NCBI GenBank assembly: GCA_026390735.1
Contig: JAPLFJ010000064.1
Span: 1-64,000 of the forward strand
Source: Ignavibacteriota bacterium
GTDB taxonomy: Bacteria; Bacteroidota; Ignavibacteria; Tepidaquicellales; Tepidaquicellaceae
DNA: 64,000 nucleotides
Direction: 5' to 3'
Of the stretch, positions 33,773 through 42,026 are shown piece after piece. The translations under genes were made by a program, and so were the position numbers. The notes beneath the pieces are model-generated. The model was given only the letters and a program-made list of their open reading frames with translations, did no database searches and was not told the DNA's origin. Within the stretch, counting starts at the first letter, position 1. Each line of letters opens with the position of its first letter.

Positions 33773-36129
33773 AGTTAAAAAGTTTATTGCTGCTGCTCGT
33801 ACTGGTTGCGTGCAATTATGGGTTCTCACAGACTTATAAGATTACAGGAAAAATAGTCGATGCAAAAACAAACCGTCCGTTAAGTTTCGCTTCGATGAAG
33901 GTACTTGAAACAGGTACCGGTACTACTGCCGATGTAAACGGTGAGTTTATCCTGAATGTGAAAGACGGTTCATACAATGTGGTAACTTCTTACATCGGTT
34001 ATTTTTCTGATACATCATCTTTCTATATAACGGGCGAGAATACAGACAGGAATGTATTCCTTAAGTCAACGGATATTTATACGGAGATGATTGATGTTGA
34101 AGGTGAAGACCCCGCCTATGAGATAATACGTAAGGCAATAAAGTATAAACAGGAATTCAAGAAAGACCTGAACGAGTATAACTACGACGCTTACTCTAAG
34201 TTTGTTGTAAAGTCTAACGTTAATCCGTACGAAGATAAGTCGGTTAAGAAAGATTCGAACGGGATGAACATTCTGGGAATACTCGAGTCGGAGAGCGTTG
34301 GTTATTTTAAGAAACCTGATTTAGAAAAACAAATAATTAAATCAAAGCGTGAAACAGCGAACATAACCAGAGGGTTTGCCATTCCGCTGATAGTTAATTT
34401 CTACGATGAGAAAGTTGACCTTGGAGAATCGAAGATACCGGGTCCGCTGTGTGATGATGCTTTTGACAGTTATGAGTATAAACTTATCGGAACAACTTCA
34501 ATTGACTCTACAACAGTGTTTAAGATTAAAGTTATAAACACTTCAACACTCGTTCCGCAGTTTCTTGGGAATATATACATTATAGATAAACTTTTCGCTT
34601 TGATTAAAGTTGACCTTGAAGCTAACAGCGAAGTGATTAAGAGTGTTGATAAACTTGCATTCAGGCAGAAGTTCTCTCAGGAATATGATAAGGATAAGAA
34701 AGTGTTCTGGATGCCTACTGACGTTGAGATCTACGCCAGCGGTACATTTGCAGGACTGATAAAATTCAGGGGTGATGTGTTTACTATAGTGTCGGGTTAC
34801 AGGCTAAACGAAAAAGCCCCTGCTGACATCTGGGATGAGGTTGTTATAAAAGTTGAAAAGGACGCCAAGAAGGATTCAACTTACTGGCAGAAGAATCAGT
34901 TGATGAAAAACACTTCCGACGAGAATAAAGCATATAAGTCTATAGAGAAATCGATGCAGGATAAACCGGGTATTAAGCTCGGCGTTACGAGCATTAGTTT
35001 TGGGAAACATGTAACAGCTGACTTGCTTGAAACGTACAAGTTTAACAGTGTTGCAGGAAATCAGTTGGGGCTGAAATTAAACTATCAGAAAGACTTCGGC
35101 AGAATCACATCTGACTTTTATGCGGGTTACGGATTCTCGGACAAGAAAGCAAAATACAAGTTTAATTTTGCAACGCAGTTGCTGAATGACAGAAGCCTGA
35201 GGATTAACGTATCGGCTGTTAACTTTCTTCAGTCGCCGTTTATGTTCAGAGGGCTTGACGCCGATTGGCTTGATGTGTTGTATACACTGGGTACAAAGAA
35301 AGAAAGGTATGTTTATTATAACCTGAATGGTTACAGCATTGAGGTCTTTAAGAAAATAATCCCGCAGATAGGAATCGGGATTGGATATAATCAGGGAAAA
35401 CGTACTTCGGCATTCGTGAATACAGATTACAGTTTTTCAAAAAAACCAGGTACTTACGGAACTAATCCCCTGATTAACGATGACTTCCGCAGGTCGCTGA
35501 GTCTTTCGTTCAGGATTGACCCGAATAAATACAGGGCAATTGACTGGGGTGACGGAGATTATTCAAGGTTCAGGATTACAGAATATCCCTGGTTTACGTT
35601 TAAAGTTGAGAATGCATCGAAAGAATTTCTGCAAAGTACATACGATAACAGAAAATACACGCTCGAAGTAAACGGCAGAAATAACTTTGCTGCAAGAATA
35701 AAGCCCACGTATAAACTGGGAGTAAAGTTTATGAACGGTACAATCACTTATCAGGATATAAACTATTTTGATGTTTTTAAAAACCCGTTAGACCCGATGA
35801 CTTTTGCAGCAATGGATTATAACGAATTCGGAGGTAGTCAGTTGTATTTCTTTAACGTAGAAAATAACTTCGGTAAGTTATTCCCGAAAAACATTCCGAT
35901 ACTAAAGAGCTTAGACTTTATCGGCTTCTTTAACGCGGGACAGAGTACGATGAATGACGAACTGAGATTATCTATGCCAAACAGTTCACTTAAAGGTACG
36001 GACGGAACAATGTTTGAGGTCGGGTTTGCGATTGCCAACGTGTTTGACGTTGCAAGAATGAACTTCGGGTGGAGGCTGAATAACTATAAACCGGGCAGTA
36101 ACTTTATATTCTATCTGAGTTTCTTTTAG
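33769..36129 (+). CDS. DUF5686-family outer-membrane protein with carboxypeptidase-like N-terminus
   Basis: The 786-residue protein has a signal peptide ending GFSQ near residue 21, then a carboxypeptidase regulatory-like (CarboxypepD_reg-like) domain about 23-105 (YKITGKIVDAKTNRPLSFASMKV, TTADVNGEFIL), and then a long DUF5686 region. The C-terminal half shows many short amphipathic strands ending in an aromatic (SDFYAGYGFSDKK, GSNFIFYLSFF), as for a beta-barrel. The final Phe is typical for outer-membrane insertion. Such proteins are common in Bacteroidota but their job is not known; surface transport or assembly is a guess. Confidence 0.85.
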   Translation: MKLKSLLLLLVLVACNYGFSQTYKITGKIVDAKTNRPLSFASMKVLETGTGTTADVNGEFILNVKDGSYNVVTSYIGYFSDTSSFYITGENTDRNVFLKSTDIYTEMIDVEGEDPAYEIIRKAIKYKQEFKKDLNEYNYDAYSKFVVKSNVNPYEDKSVKKDSNGMNILGILESESVGYFKKPDLEKQIIKSKRETANITRGFAIPLIVNFYDEKVDLGESKIPGPLCDDAFDSYEYKLIGTTSIDSTTVFKIKVINTSTLVPQFLGNIYIIDKLFALIKVDLEANSEVIKSVDKLAFRQKFSQEYDKDKKVFWMPTDVEIYASGTFAGLIKFRGDVFTIVSGYRLNEKAPADIWDEVVIKVEKDAKKDSTYWQKNQLMKNTSDENKAYKSIEKSMQDKPGIKLGVTSISFGKHVTADLLETYKFNSVAGNQLGLKLNYQKDFGRITSDFYAGYGFSDKKAKYKFNFATQLLNDRSLRINVSAVNFLQSPFMFRGLDADWLDVLYTLGTKKERYVYYNLNGYSIEVFKKIIPQIGIGIGYNQGKRTSAFVNTDYSFSKKPGTYGTNPLINDDFRRSLSLSFRIDPNKYRAIDWGDGDYSRFRITEYPWFTFKVENASKEFLQSTYDNRKYTLEVNGRNNFAARIKPTYKLGVKFMNGTITYQDINYFDVFKNPLDPMTFAAMDYNEFGGSQLYFFNVENNFGKLFPKNIPILKSLDFIGFFNAGQSTMNDELRLSMPNSSLKGTDGTMFEVGFAIANVFDVARMNFGWRLNNYKPGSNFIFYLSFF

Positions 36130-36450
36130 GGATTTGACTAATCCTGGCCAGGGTTTAAGAGATTAATTATTAGTCAAAAGGCTTCAAAAATTGGATTCAA
36201 AGAATATTGAACGAATTAAAAATATTTCTTGTATATCTCAGAATAAGACGGTAAAAACCACAAGAATAATTATTCTTCATAATAAACGTAGAAAAAAGCC
36301 CCATAAATAATAGAGATGGGAAATAATTACACACCCATAATTTTGTAAAGCCCCATTTATCTCTAAAAATGCATATATTATCTGGCACATAAATTGTACA
36401 AATTATGATTAATTATACATTTTATTCATTAATCAATTAATTTTATTATT
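36130..36450. other. Intergenic stretch with promoter of the first CxCH gene
   Basis: About 320 bases without a gene. It holds a perfect 16-base palindrome AAGAATAATTATTCTT (36262-36277), two direct GCCCCAT copies (36298 and 36350), and the sigma54-like promoter (36383-36398). Confidence 0.6.
36383..36398 (+). promoter_or_regulatory. sigma54-like promoter of the first CxCH gene
   Basis: TGGCAC-N5-TTGTA. The -24 half is perfect; the -12 half has TTGT instead of TTGC. The predicted start of transcription near 36407 gives a leader of about 43 bases. A 16-base palindrome about 137 bases upstream of it could be an activator site. Confidence 0.5.
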
Positions 36451-37236
36451 ATGGGAAAAAAGATTTACTTGTTAGTTTTATTTGTAGTTTTTGCATCATT
36501 TGTGCTAACTAATTCAAACGTATTTTCAGATGCCGGTGGCAGAACCGGAAGAACACGAAAAACTTCAAGCACGGGTTGCAGTTGCCACTCGTTGTCTTCG
36601 GCAATTTCCGGAGCAATTACAACTGGCGGTAATGATACGGTTACTGCGGGTCAGACATATACTTTCACATTAACCATAACAATGCCAAGCGGAAGCGGCG
36701 GTTACGGTGTTAATATCGCAGCTAAAACGGGTATCCTTGCAATTATCTCCGGACAAGGATTAAAATTATCAGGTACTGAATTAACACATAGTTCGGCAAT
36801 TACGTATTCCAATCCAAAGGTAATAACTTTTAAATACACTGCACCGGCTGTTGCAGGAACCGACACGATTTACGCAAATGTTGACAGAGGTTATAGTGGT
36901 GCCTGGAGTTTTGTACCTAACAAAGGTGTTAAGGTTAAACTAGCGACAGGGCTTATAAACAATGAAACTCCGGTAAAATATTATTTATCACAGAACTTCC
37001 CAAATCCGTTCAATCCTGTTACAAAAGTAAATTACGGTGTACTGAAAGCCTCTAACGTAAAAATTACAGTTTTTGATTTACTCGGAAAGAATGTAGCAAC
37101 ATTAGTAAACGGATATCAGACCGCCGGAAATTATTATACAATGTTTGATGCTTCAAAGTATTCATCGGGCATTTACTACTATAAAATTGAAGCAGGCGAT
37201 TTTGTTGAAGTTAAGAAAATGAGCCTGATTAAATAA
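36451..37236 (+). CDS. Secreted T9SS cargo with CxCH motif, paralogue 1
   Basis: A 261-residue exported protein: signal peptide, then RTGRTRKTSSTGCSCH with C43, C45 and H46, a beta-sandwich (about 50-170; YTFTLTITMPSGSGGYGVNIAAKTG, LTHSSAITYSNPKVITFKYTAP), and a T9SS type A domain (LSQNFPNPFNPVTK to KKMSLIK). The N-terminal part resembles the 'choice-of-anchor V' / Reeler-like domain of FCB proteins, which usually has C-x2-C-H; here one residue is missing between the cysteines. Covalent haem by CxCH is not established. The next gene encodes a paralogue with the same motif and a similar promoter and terminator. Confidence 0.85.
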   Translation: MGKKIYLLVLFVVFASFVLTNSNVFSDAGGRTGRTRKTSSTGCSCHSLSSAISGAITTGGNDTVTAGQTYTFTLTITMPSGSGGYGVNIAAKTGILAIISGQGLKLSGTELTHSSAITYSNPKVITFKYTAPAVAGTDTIYANVDRGYSGAWSFVPNKGVKVKLATGLINNETPVKYYLSQNFPNPFNPVTKVNYGVLKASNVKITVFDLLGKNVATLVNGYQTAGNYYTMFDASKYSSGIYYYKIEAGDFVEVKKMSLIK

Positions 37237-37266
37237 GATATTTAAAGACTAGCCTCTTTATATATT

Positions 37267-37302
37267 AAAGGGTGCTGAATTCAGTTTTGGCACCCTTTTT
37301 TG
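37267..37302 (+). terminator. Terminator after CxCH paralogue 1
   Basis: AAAGGGTGC (37267-37275) pairs with GCACCC (37290 on), followed by a T run; nearly the same sequence is used after paralogue 2. Confidence 0.85.
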
Positions 37303-37385
37303 TTAAATCAGCCCAGTATAGCATTGCAATCACAGAAACGCAGTTTTTTGTGGGTGTGGAAATTAATCCCTCAAATTTTTTAATC

Positions 37386-37402
37386 TGTGTAATATTTACA
37401 CA
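37386..37402. promoter_or_regulatory. Palindrome upstream of CxCH paralogue 2
   Basis: TGTGTAA-TAT-TTACACA, 7-base arms, centred about 83 bases before the predicted start of transcription. A possible activator or repressor site. Confidence 0.45.
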
Positions 37403-37452
37403 ACCTAAAAAACCCAACAATCTAAATTTTGTTCAAATTTCAATGATTTCTT

Positions 37453-37468
37453 TGGCACGTTAATTGAA
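37453..37468 (+). promoter_or_regulatory. sigma54-like promoter of CxCH paralogue 2
   Basis: TGGCACG-N4-TTGAA. Perfect -24 half with the consensus G; the -12 half has A in place of C. Predicted start near 37477, giving a leader of about 69 bases. Confidence 0.5.
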
Positions 37469-37545
37469 GTACTTATTGTCAGGGAAAGAAAATTTTTAAT
37501 AACAACAAATTTTTATTAATTAATATAAAACAAAATAAAGAGGCT

Positions 37546-38328
37546 ATGAAGAAGATTAACTTTTTACTATTATTGGTTGTATTTGCATCATTTGTTTATA
37601 CAACTTCAGTATTTTCTTATGCAACAGGTGTTGCAGGAAGAACATTAAAGCCGGGTTCAACTAACGGTTGTACTTGTCATCAAAATGCATCTAATACAGC
37701 AGTAGTTGTTACAGTTACGGGTCCTGCTACTTTAGCTCCTGGTGCAACAGGAACTTACACATTCTCAGTCAGCAGAACTTCCGGTACATTCAGTACCGGC
37801 GGCATTGATATTGCTGTAAGTTCAGGCACACTTGCTTTAGCAAGCGGAAGTACGGGTTTAAAGATTTCATCTAGTGAATTAGTTCACAGTGCAAAATTTT
37901 CAGGCGCTACAACTAAAACCTTTAACTTAACGGCCCCGGCAACACCGGGTACTATTACAATCTATTGTACAGGTGCAGGCGGTACAAACCCGCCAAACTG
38001 GAATAACGGTACAAGTTTTTCAGTTAACGTAATTTCAGGAGTTACTCCGATTGAAGAGGTTGTTCATTCATACTCAATGTCACAGAATTTTCCGAATCCG
38101 TTTAATCCGACAACCACAATTTCCTTCGGTATTCCTAAATCAGGATTAGTGAATATTTCTGTTTATGATATTTCTGGTAAATTTGTGGCCGAATTAGTCA
38201 ACAGCCAGCTTTCAGCAGGAAAATACAACACTTCATTTGATGCATCATTTTTGTCAAGCGGAGTCTATTTTTACAAAATCCAGACAGGAGATTTTATGGA
38301 AGTTAAAAAAATGAGTCTTATCAAATAG
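37546..38328 (+). CDS. Secreted T9SS cargo with CxCH motif, paralogue 2
   Basis: A 260-residue homologue of the gene before it: same signal-peptide start (KKINFLLLLVVFASFV against KKIYLLVLFVVFASFV), same GRT...STNGCTCH with C42, C44, H45, a Thr/Ser-rich beta-sandwich (TYTFSVSRTSG, ELVHSAKFSGATTKTFNLTAPATPGTITIY), and a T9SS domain (MSQNFPNPFNPTTTI to KKMSLIK). The two cysteines next to a His may bind a metal or haem, or form a disulphide; family work on the related domain does not settle this. Own promoter and terminator. Confidence 0.85.
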   Translation: MKKINFLLLLVVFASFVYTTSVFSYATGVAGRTLKPGSTNGCTCHQNASNTAVVVTVTGPATLAPGATGTYTFSVSRTSGTFSTGGIDIAVSSGTLALASGSTGLKISSSELVHSAKFSGATTKTFNLTAPATPGTITIYCTGAGGTNPPNWNNGTSFSVNVISGVTPIEEVVHSYSMSQNFPNPFNPTTTISFGIPKSGLVNISVYDISGKFVAELVNSQLSAGKYNTSFDASFLSSGVYFYKIQTGDFMEVKKMSLIK

Positions 38329-38359
38329 ATAATAAGGAAGTAAGTTCTCCTTTTAATTT

Positions 38360-38394
38360 AAAGGGTGCCTGGATTATTCCCGGCACCCTTTTTT
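38360..38394 (+). terminator. Terminator after CxCH paralogue 2
   Basis: AAAGGGTGCC (38360-38369) and GGCACCC (38382-38388) with a T run; near copy of the terminator after paralogue 1. Confidence 0.85.
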
Positions 38395-38483
38395 ATTAAA
38401 GCACTTTTATTGCATTATAATCTGCCTGTATGCGTTGTAGATATTAATAAAGGATTTCTTTAATTTGAATAAAAATTTAATGT

Positions 38484-38993
38484 ATGAAATATATTGCTGT
38501 TTTAATTTTTGTATTAATATCTAATGTAATGTTCTCTCAGGATTATGTTTTAACCACTGATGATAAGAAAAATGAGCCGATGCTTATGGGTACAATAACA
38601 CGTTCACTGTTAATGGAGAACAGTTTCGGTGATTGGTTTAATAAGAGTTATGAAATTCATAAGTTAGACCGGAAGACACTGAATAAAGTGAACAACGATT
38701 TCTCTAACCTGAAAATTCTGATTATACTCGGTACGTGGTGCGGAGACAGCCATGAATTCGTTCCGCCGTTTTTAAAGATACTCGACAGTTTAAGTTTTCC
38801 TGAATCTAACCTGAAACTTATTTGCGTAAACAGACAGAAACAGGGCATTGCTGATGAGGTAAAGGGTTTAGAGGTTAAGCTGGTTCCGCTTTTTATCTTT
38901 TACAGGGATGACAAGGAAATTGACAGAATAACCGAAAGCCCGAAAGAAGGACTGGAAAAAGATTTCTTAAGAATTACTTCTGAAAAACAATAA
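38484..38993 (+). CDS. Exported thioredoxin-like protein with CxxS site
   Basis: A 169-residue periplasmic thioredoxin-fold protein. The signal peptide ends MFSQ near 19. The active site is GTWCGDSHEFVPPFLKIL: Cys 86 and Ser 89, so it is a monothiol (CxxS) form that cannot make a disulphide alone. KLVPLFIFYRDDKEIDRI contains the cis-Pro loop (VPLF). Bacteroidota encode many such 'WCGDS' proteins; the partner is unknown. It is 27 bases ahead of an M28 peptidase gene, probably in one transcript. Confidence 0.85.
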   Translation: MKYIAVLIFVLISNVMFSQDYVLTTDDKKNEPMLMGTITRSLLMENSFGDWFNKSYEIHKLDRKTLNKVNNDFSNLKILIILGTWCGDSHEFVPPFLKILDSLSFPESNLKLICVNRQKQGIADEVKGLEVKLVPLFIFYRDDKEIDRITESPKEGLEKDFLRITSEKQ

Positions 38994-39020
38994 TTCAAAT
39001 TAATATTACACAACAATCTG

Positions 39021-40508
39021 ATGATGAAAAAATATTTCATATTAATCTTTATTATATCAACTCTGTTTGCAGGGTTCAGAGGAAACCCTGACGATAAATA
39101 CACAGGTGTAGACAGAATAAAATCCGAAAACCTTTTAAAGACTGTAACATATCTGGCTTCGCCTGAACTTCAGGGAAGACTTGGCGGAAGTGAAGGATTT
39201 TATAAAGCCGCTGATTATATGGCGAATGAATTTAAAGCACTCGGATTAAAGCCCATAGGCGGGAACGGTTACTTTCAGGAATTCAGTATTGAATATAATG
39301 ATATAACAGGACCGTGCGGGTTTGCGAAAGTTAACGGAGACGGTTCTTTAAAAAGTTATAGACTTGGAAATGATTATGTCTGCCGAGGGTTTACGGGCTC
39401 GGGTAAATTATCTGCAGATGTGGTTTTTGCAGGATATGGTTTTTTTTATCCTGATAAGAATTTTGATGAGTATAAAGATATAGATGTTAACGGAAAAATA
39501 GTAATGATGTTTAAGCAGACCCCGGGCTGGAAACTGGGTGAAGAGGGATGGAATCAGTCTCTTAGGTACAGAGCAGGAATTGCATACTCAAAGGGAGCCG
39601 TGGGAATAATATTTGTTTCAAAACCAAACGATGCAAATCCACAGAAACCAATAGGGAGCACGATGGACGGAGAGGGAGAACAACTTGAAAACTTTCCGAT
39701 GATTCATGCAGATTTGCCCGTCGCAGGTGAGATATTAACAAAGTCAGGTAAAGAATTAAAATCACTTCAGACAGAAATAGATAACACAAAGAGTCCTAAA
39801 AGTTTTGCAACAAATCAGAATGTAAAAATAGAAGTTACTGCTAAGTACGATAAAGCCCGAAAGACTATGAATACTGCAGGTTTACTGGAAGGAACAGACC
39901 CTGTATTAAAGAATGAGTATCTGATAATTGGTGCTCATCTTGACCACGTTGGCGGACAGGCAGGAGAAATATATTTTCCGGGAGCGAATGATAATGCTTC
40001 TGGTTCGGCGTCAGTGCTTGAGATGGCAAGAACTTTTGTTAATTCGGGTATTAAGCCTAAACGGTCAATAATATTTATACTGTTTTCAAATGAGGAATCC
40101 GGTCTGAATGGAGCAAAGTATTACGCGGAACATCCGTTAGTACCTGTTGAGCAAACTGCAGCCATGTTTAATAATGATTGTGTAGGACACGGAGACAGTA
40201 TACAGATTGGGAACGGAAACAGCGCTCCGCAATTATGGCAGATAACGAGGTCTTTAGATTCAATGTATACAAAATCTATGATAATGAGAACATGGAACGG
40301 CGGCGGTGCAGATGCAGAACCGTTTCACAAAAAGGGTATTCCGTGCCTGTATTTTGTAACATCCTTTAGTTATACACATTTGCACTTAATGAGCGATAAA
40401 CCCGAGACACTAAACCCGGATATATTTGAAAAGATATGTAAATTAGGTTATATGTCGGCATATGAGGTGGCAATGGGAAATTATAAAAGGGAGAATGTTA
40501 TAAAATAG
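39021..40508 (+). CDS. Exported M28-family zinc peptidase with PA domain
   Basis: A 495-residue aminopeptidase-like enzyme with a signal peptide (ILIFIISTLFAG). Layout: N-terminal part, inserted PA domain (about 110-270; VVFAGYGF, DVNGKIVMMF, AGIAYSKGAVGIIFVSKPN), then the M28 catalytic part with all zinc ligands: AHLDHVG (near 305), GANDNASG (near 326), NEESGLNG (near 357), NNDCVG (near 385) and YTHLHLMSD (near 452). It should cut N-terminal residues from peptides outside the cytoplasm. No T9SS domain, so periplasm or outer-membrane release by another route. Confidence 0.92.
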   Translation: MMKKYFILIFIISTLFAGFRGNPDDKYTGVDRIKSENLLKTVTYLASPELQGRLGGSEGFYKAADYMANEFKALGLKPIGGNGYFQEFSIEYNDITGPCGFAKVNGDGSLKSYRLGNDYVCRGFTGSGKLSADVVFAGYGFFYPDKNFDEYKDIDVNGKIVMMFKQTPGWKLGEEGWNQSLRYRAGIAYSKGAVGIIFVSKPNDANPQKPIGSTMDGEGEQLENFPMIHADLPVAGEILTKSGKELKSLQTEIDNTKSPKSFATNQNVKIEVTAKYDKARKTMNTAGLLEGTDPVLKNEYLIIGAHLDHVGGQAGEIYFPGANDNASGSASVLEMARTFVNSGIKPKRSIIFILFSNEESGLNGAKYYAEHPLVPVEQTAAMFNNDCVGHGDSIQIGNGNSAPQLWQITRSLDSMYTKSMIMRTWNGGGADAEPFHKKGIPCLYFVTSFSYTHLHLMSDKPETLNPDIFEKICKLGYMSAYEVAMGNYKRENVIK

Positions 40509-40614
40509 CTGAAATAATGTTTTTATGTTGCAAATAATATTGTGTTTGTTTAGTTTATTGCATAATTATATATTTATTAATTAATCAAACATTTTACAGT
40601 CTGACTGGATTGTG

Positions 40615-40622
40615 AAAAGGAG
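40615..40622 (+). promoter_or_regulatory. Strong Shine-Dalgarno site that sets the start of the next gene
   Basis: AAAAGGAG lies 7 bases before ATG 40630. An in-frame GTG at 40612 overlaps it and is therefore rejected as the start. Confidence 0.75.
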
Positions 40623-40629
40623 TAATCAA

Positions 40630-41943
40630 ATGAGAAAAGTAATACTATCAGTATTCATGGTATTGGTTATGGCAAGTGGTTTATTAGCTCAAACCTGGAC
40701 CAAACAGACAATACCTGTAACAACAGATTTAAACAGTTGTTCAGCAGTAAGTGCAACAGTATGCTGGGCAGTAGGACCTGCATCTGTAATTATTAAAACC
40801 ACTAATGGTGGAACAACATGGACAAGTGCAGTAGGAAATTTACCTGCAGCAACAGATTTATACACATGTTCAGCAACCAGTGATTTAAATTGTTGGGTTG
40901 GCGCTGGAGACGGAAGTCTTTATAATACAACCAACGGCGGTACAACCTGGACTTTCTATACTTTACCGGCTCCCGCAACAGCGTTTGTTGACGTAGTGCA
41001 TTTCTTCAACCAGCAGATTGGTTTCGTACTTGGTGACCCTGTCGGCGGTGTATGGTGCTACTACTGGACAACCAATGCAGGTGCAAACTGGACATCTGGT
41101 CCGTCACCGGTAGCAACAGGAACTGAAGCAGGATGGAATAATTCATACTGTGCAATCGATACAGCACATATCTGGTTCGGAACAAACGTAAACAAAATTT
41201 ACAAGGGCAGTTTAAGAGGTGGATTTACTTCGGCTGCTACAACAGTATTGGATTCTTATGGTGTTGCATTTTTTGACAACAATAACGGATCTGCAATCAT
41301 GACAACAGGAACCGCAGCTTCACCAAACACAAACTCTACAAACGGTGGAACTTCATGGGCGGCATCAACTTTCACACCGGTAGGTATTCCTTTCGGTATA
41401 AAAGCAATCGCAAATAATTTCTATGGTTACGGTTGGATGTGTACTGGCGGTTCAGCAACAACAGCAGGAAAGATGTACAGAACAACCAACAAAGGAACAA
41501 GCTGGACAGAACAAACTACCGCGTTAGCAGTAGCAAAATCATTCTATGCTTTATCAATGTTTAACGTTAACTGCGGTTGGGCCGTAACAGGTGCAGCAGT
41601 AACAGGCGGTACAAACGACGGTGTCTGGAAATATACTGACGCATTAAACGGTGTAAACCCTGTTAACACAACAACACCAACTAATTTTGTATTAGATCAG
41701 AATTATCCGAATCCGTTCAATCCATCAACAACAATCAATTATTCGATTCCAAAGTCATCTTTCGTAACCTTAAAAGTATATGACGTACTTGGTAACGAAG
41801 TAAAGACATTAGTAAACGAACAACAGTCTGTAAATAATTATTCAATTACTGCAGATTTCTCAAACTTAACAACAGGTGTTTATTATTATACATTGAAAGC
41901 CGGTGATTTCACATCAACGAAAAAATTAATGCTTATTAAATAA
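40630..41943 (+). CDS. Secreted beta-propeller protein, Ycf48-like repeats, T9SS cargo
   Basis: A 437-residue exported protein with signal peptide (VILSVFMVLVMASGLLA). It has repeated blade motifs of the BNR/YCF48 type: TTNGGTTWTSAV, TTNGGTTWTFYT, TTNAGANWTSGP, STNGGTSWAAST and TTNKGTSWTEQT. Between them CSATSDLNCWV-like strands precede each TT(N)GGTTW. It ends with a T9SS domain (LDQNYPNPFNPSTT to KKLMLIK). Binding partner unknown; in FCB bacteria such propellers are common surface proteins. The reading frame could start at GTG 40612, but the ribosome site supports 40630. Confidence 0.88.
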   Translation: MRKVILSVFMVLVMASGLLAQTWTKQTIPVTTDLNSCSAVSATVCWAVGPASVIIKTTNGGTTWTSAVGNLPAATDLYTCSATSDLNCWVGAGDGSLYNTTNGGTTWTFYTLPAPATAFVDVVHFFNQQIGFVLGDPVGGVWCYYWTTNAGANWTSGPSPVATGTEAGWNNSYCAIDTAHIWFGTNVNKIYKGSLRGGFTSAATTVLDSYGVAFFDNNNGSAIMTTGTAASPNTNSTNGGTSWAASTFTPVGIPFGIKAIANNFYGYGWMCTGGSATTAGKMYRTTNKGTSWTEQTTALAVAKSFYALSMFNVNCGWAVTGAAVTGGTNDGVWKYTDALNGVNPVNTTTPTNFVLDQNYPNPFNPSTTINYSIPKSSFVTLKVYDVLGNEVKTLVNEQQSVNNYSITADFSNLTTGVYYYTLKAGDFTSTKKLMLIK

Positions 41944-41972
41944 ACAATGAATATCAGATAGTTTCAAAAAAT

Positions 41973-42005
41973 GCTCATTCTAATTCATTAGGGTGAGCTT
42001 TTTTT
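41973..42005 (+). terminator. Terminator between the two propeller genes
   Basis: GCTCATTCTAAT (41973-41984) pairs with ATTAGGGTGAGC (41987-41998) using two G-U wobbles and a 2-base loop; a T run follows. Confidence 0.8.
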
Positions 42006-42026
42006 ATTAAATTTAAACTGTAAAAA

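Larger units (their letters stand above)
37237..37545. other. Intergenic stretch between the two CxCH genes
   Basis: About 310 bases hold the terminator of paralogue 1, a perfect palindrome TGTGTAA-TAT-TTACACA (37386-37402), and the sigma54-like promoter of paralogue 2. No gene is credible here; a short frame at 37272-37463 runs through the terminator. Confidence 0.6.

Noticed and set aside
37272-37463. Possible 63-residue gene
   Set aside because: It starts inside a terminator and runs across a regulatory palindrome and promoter.
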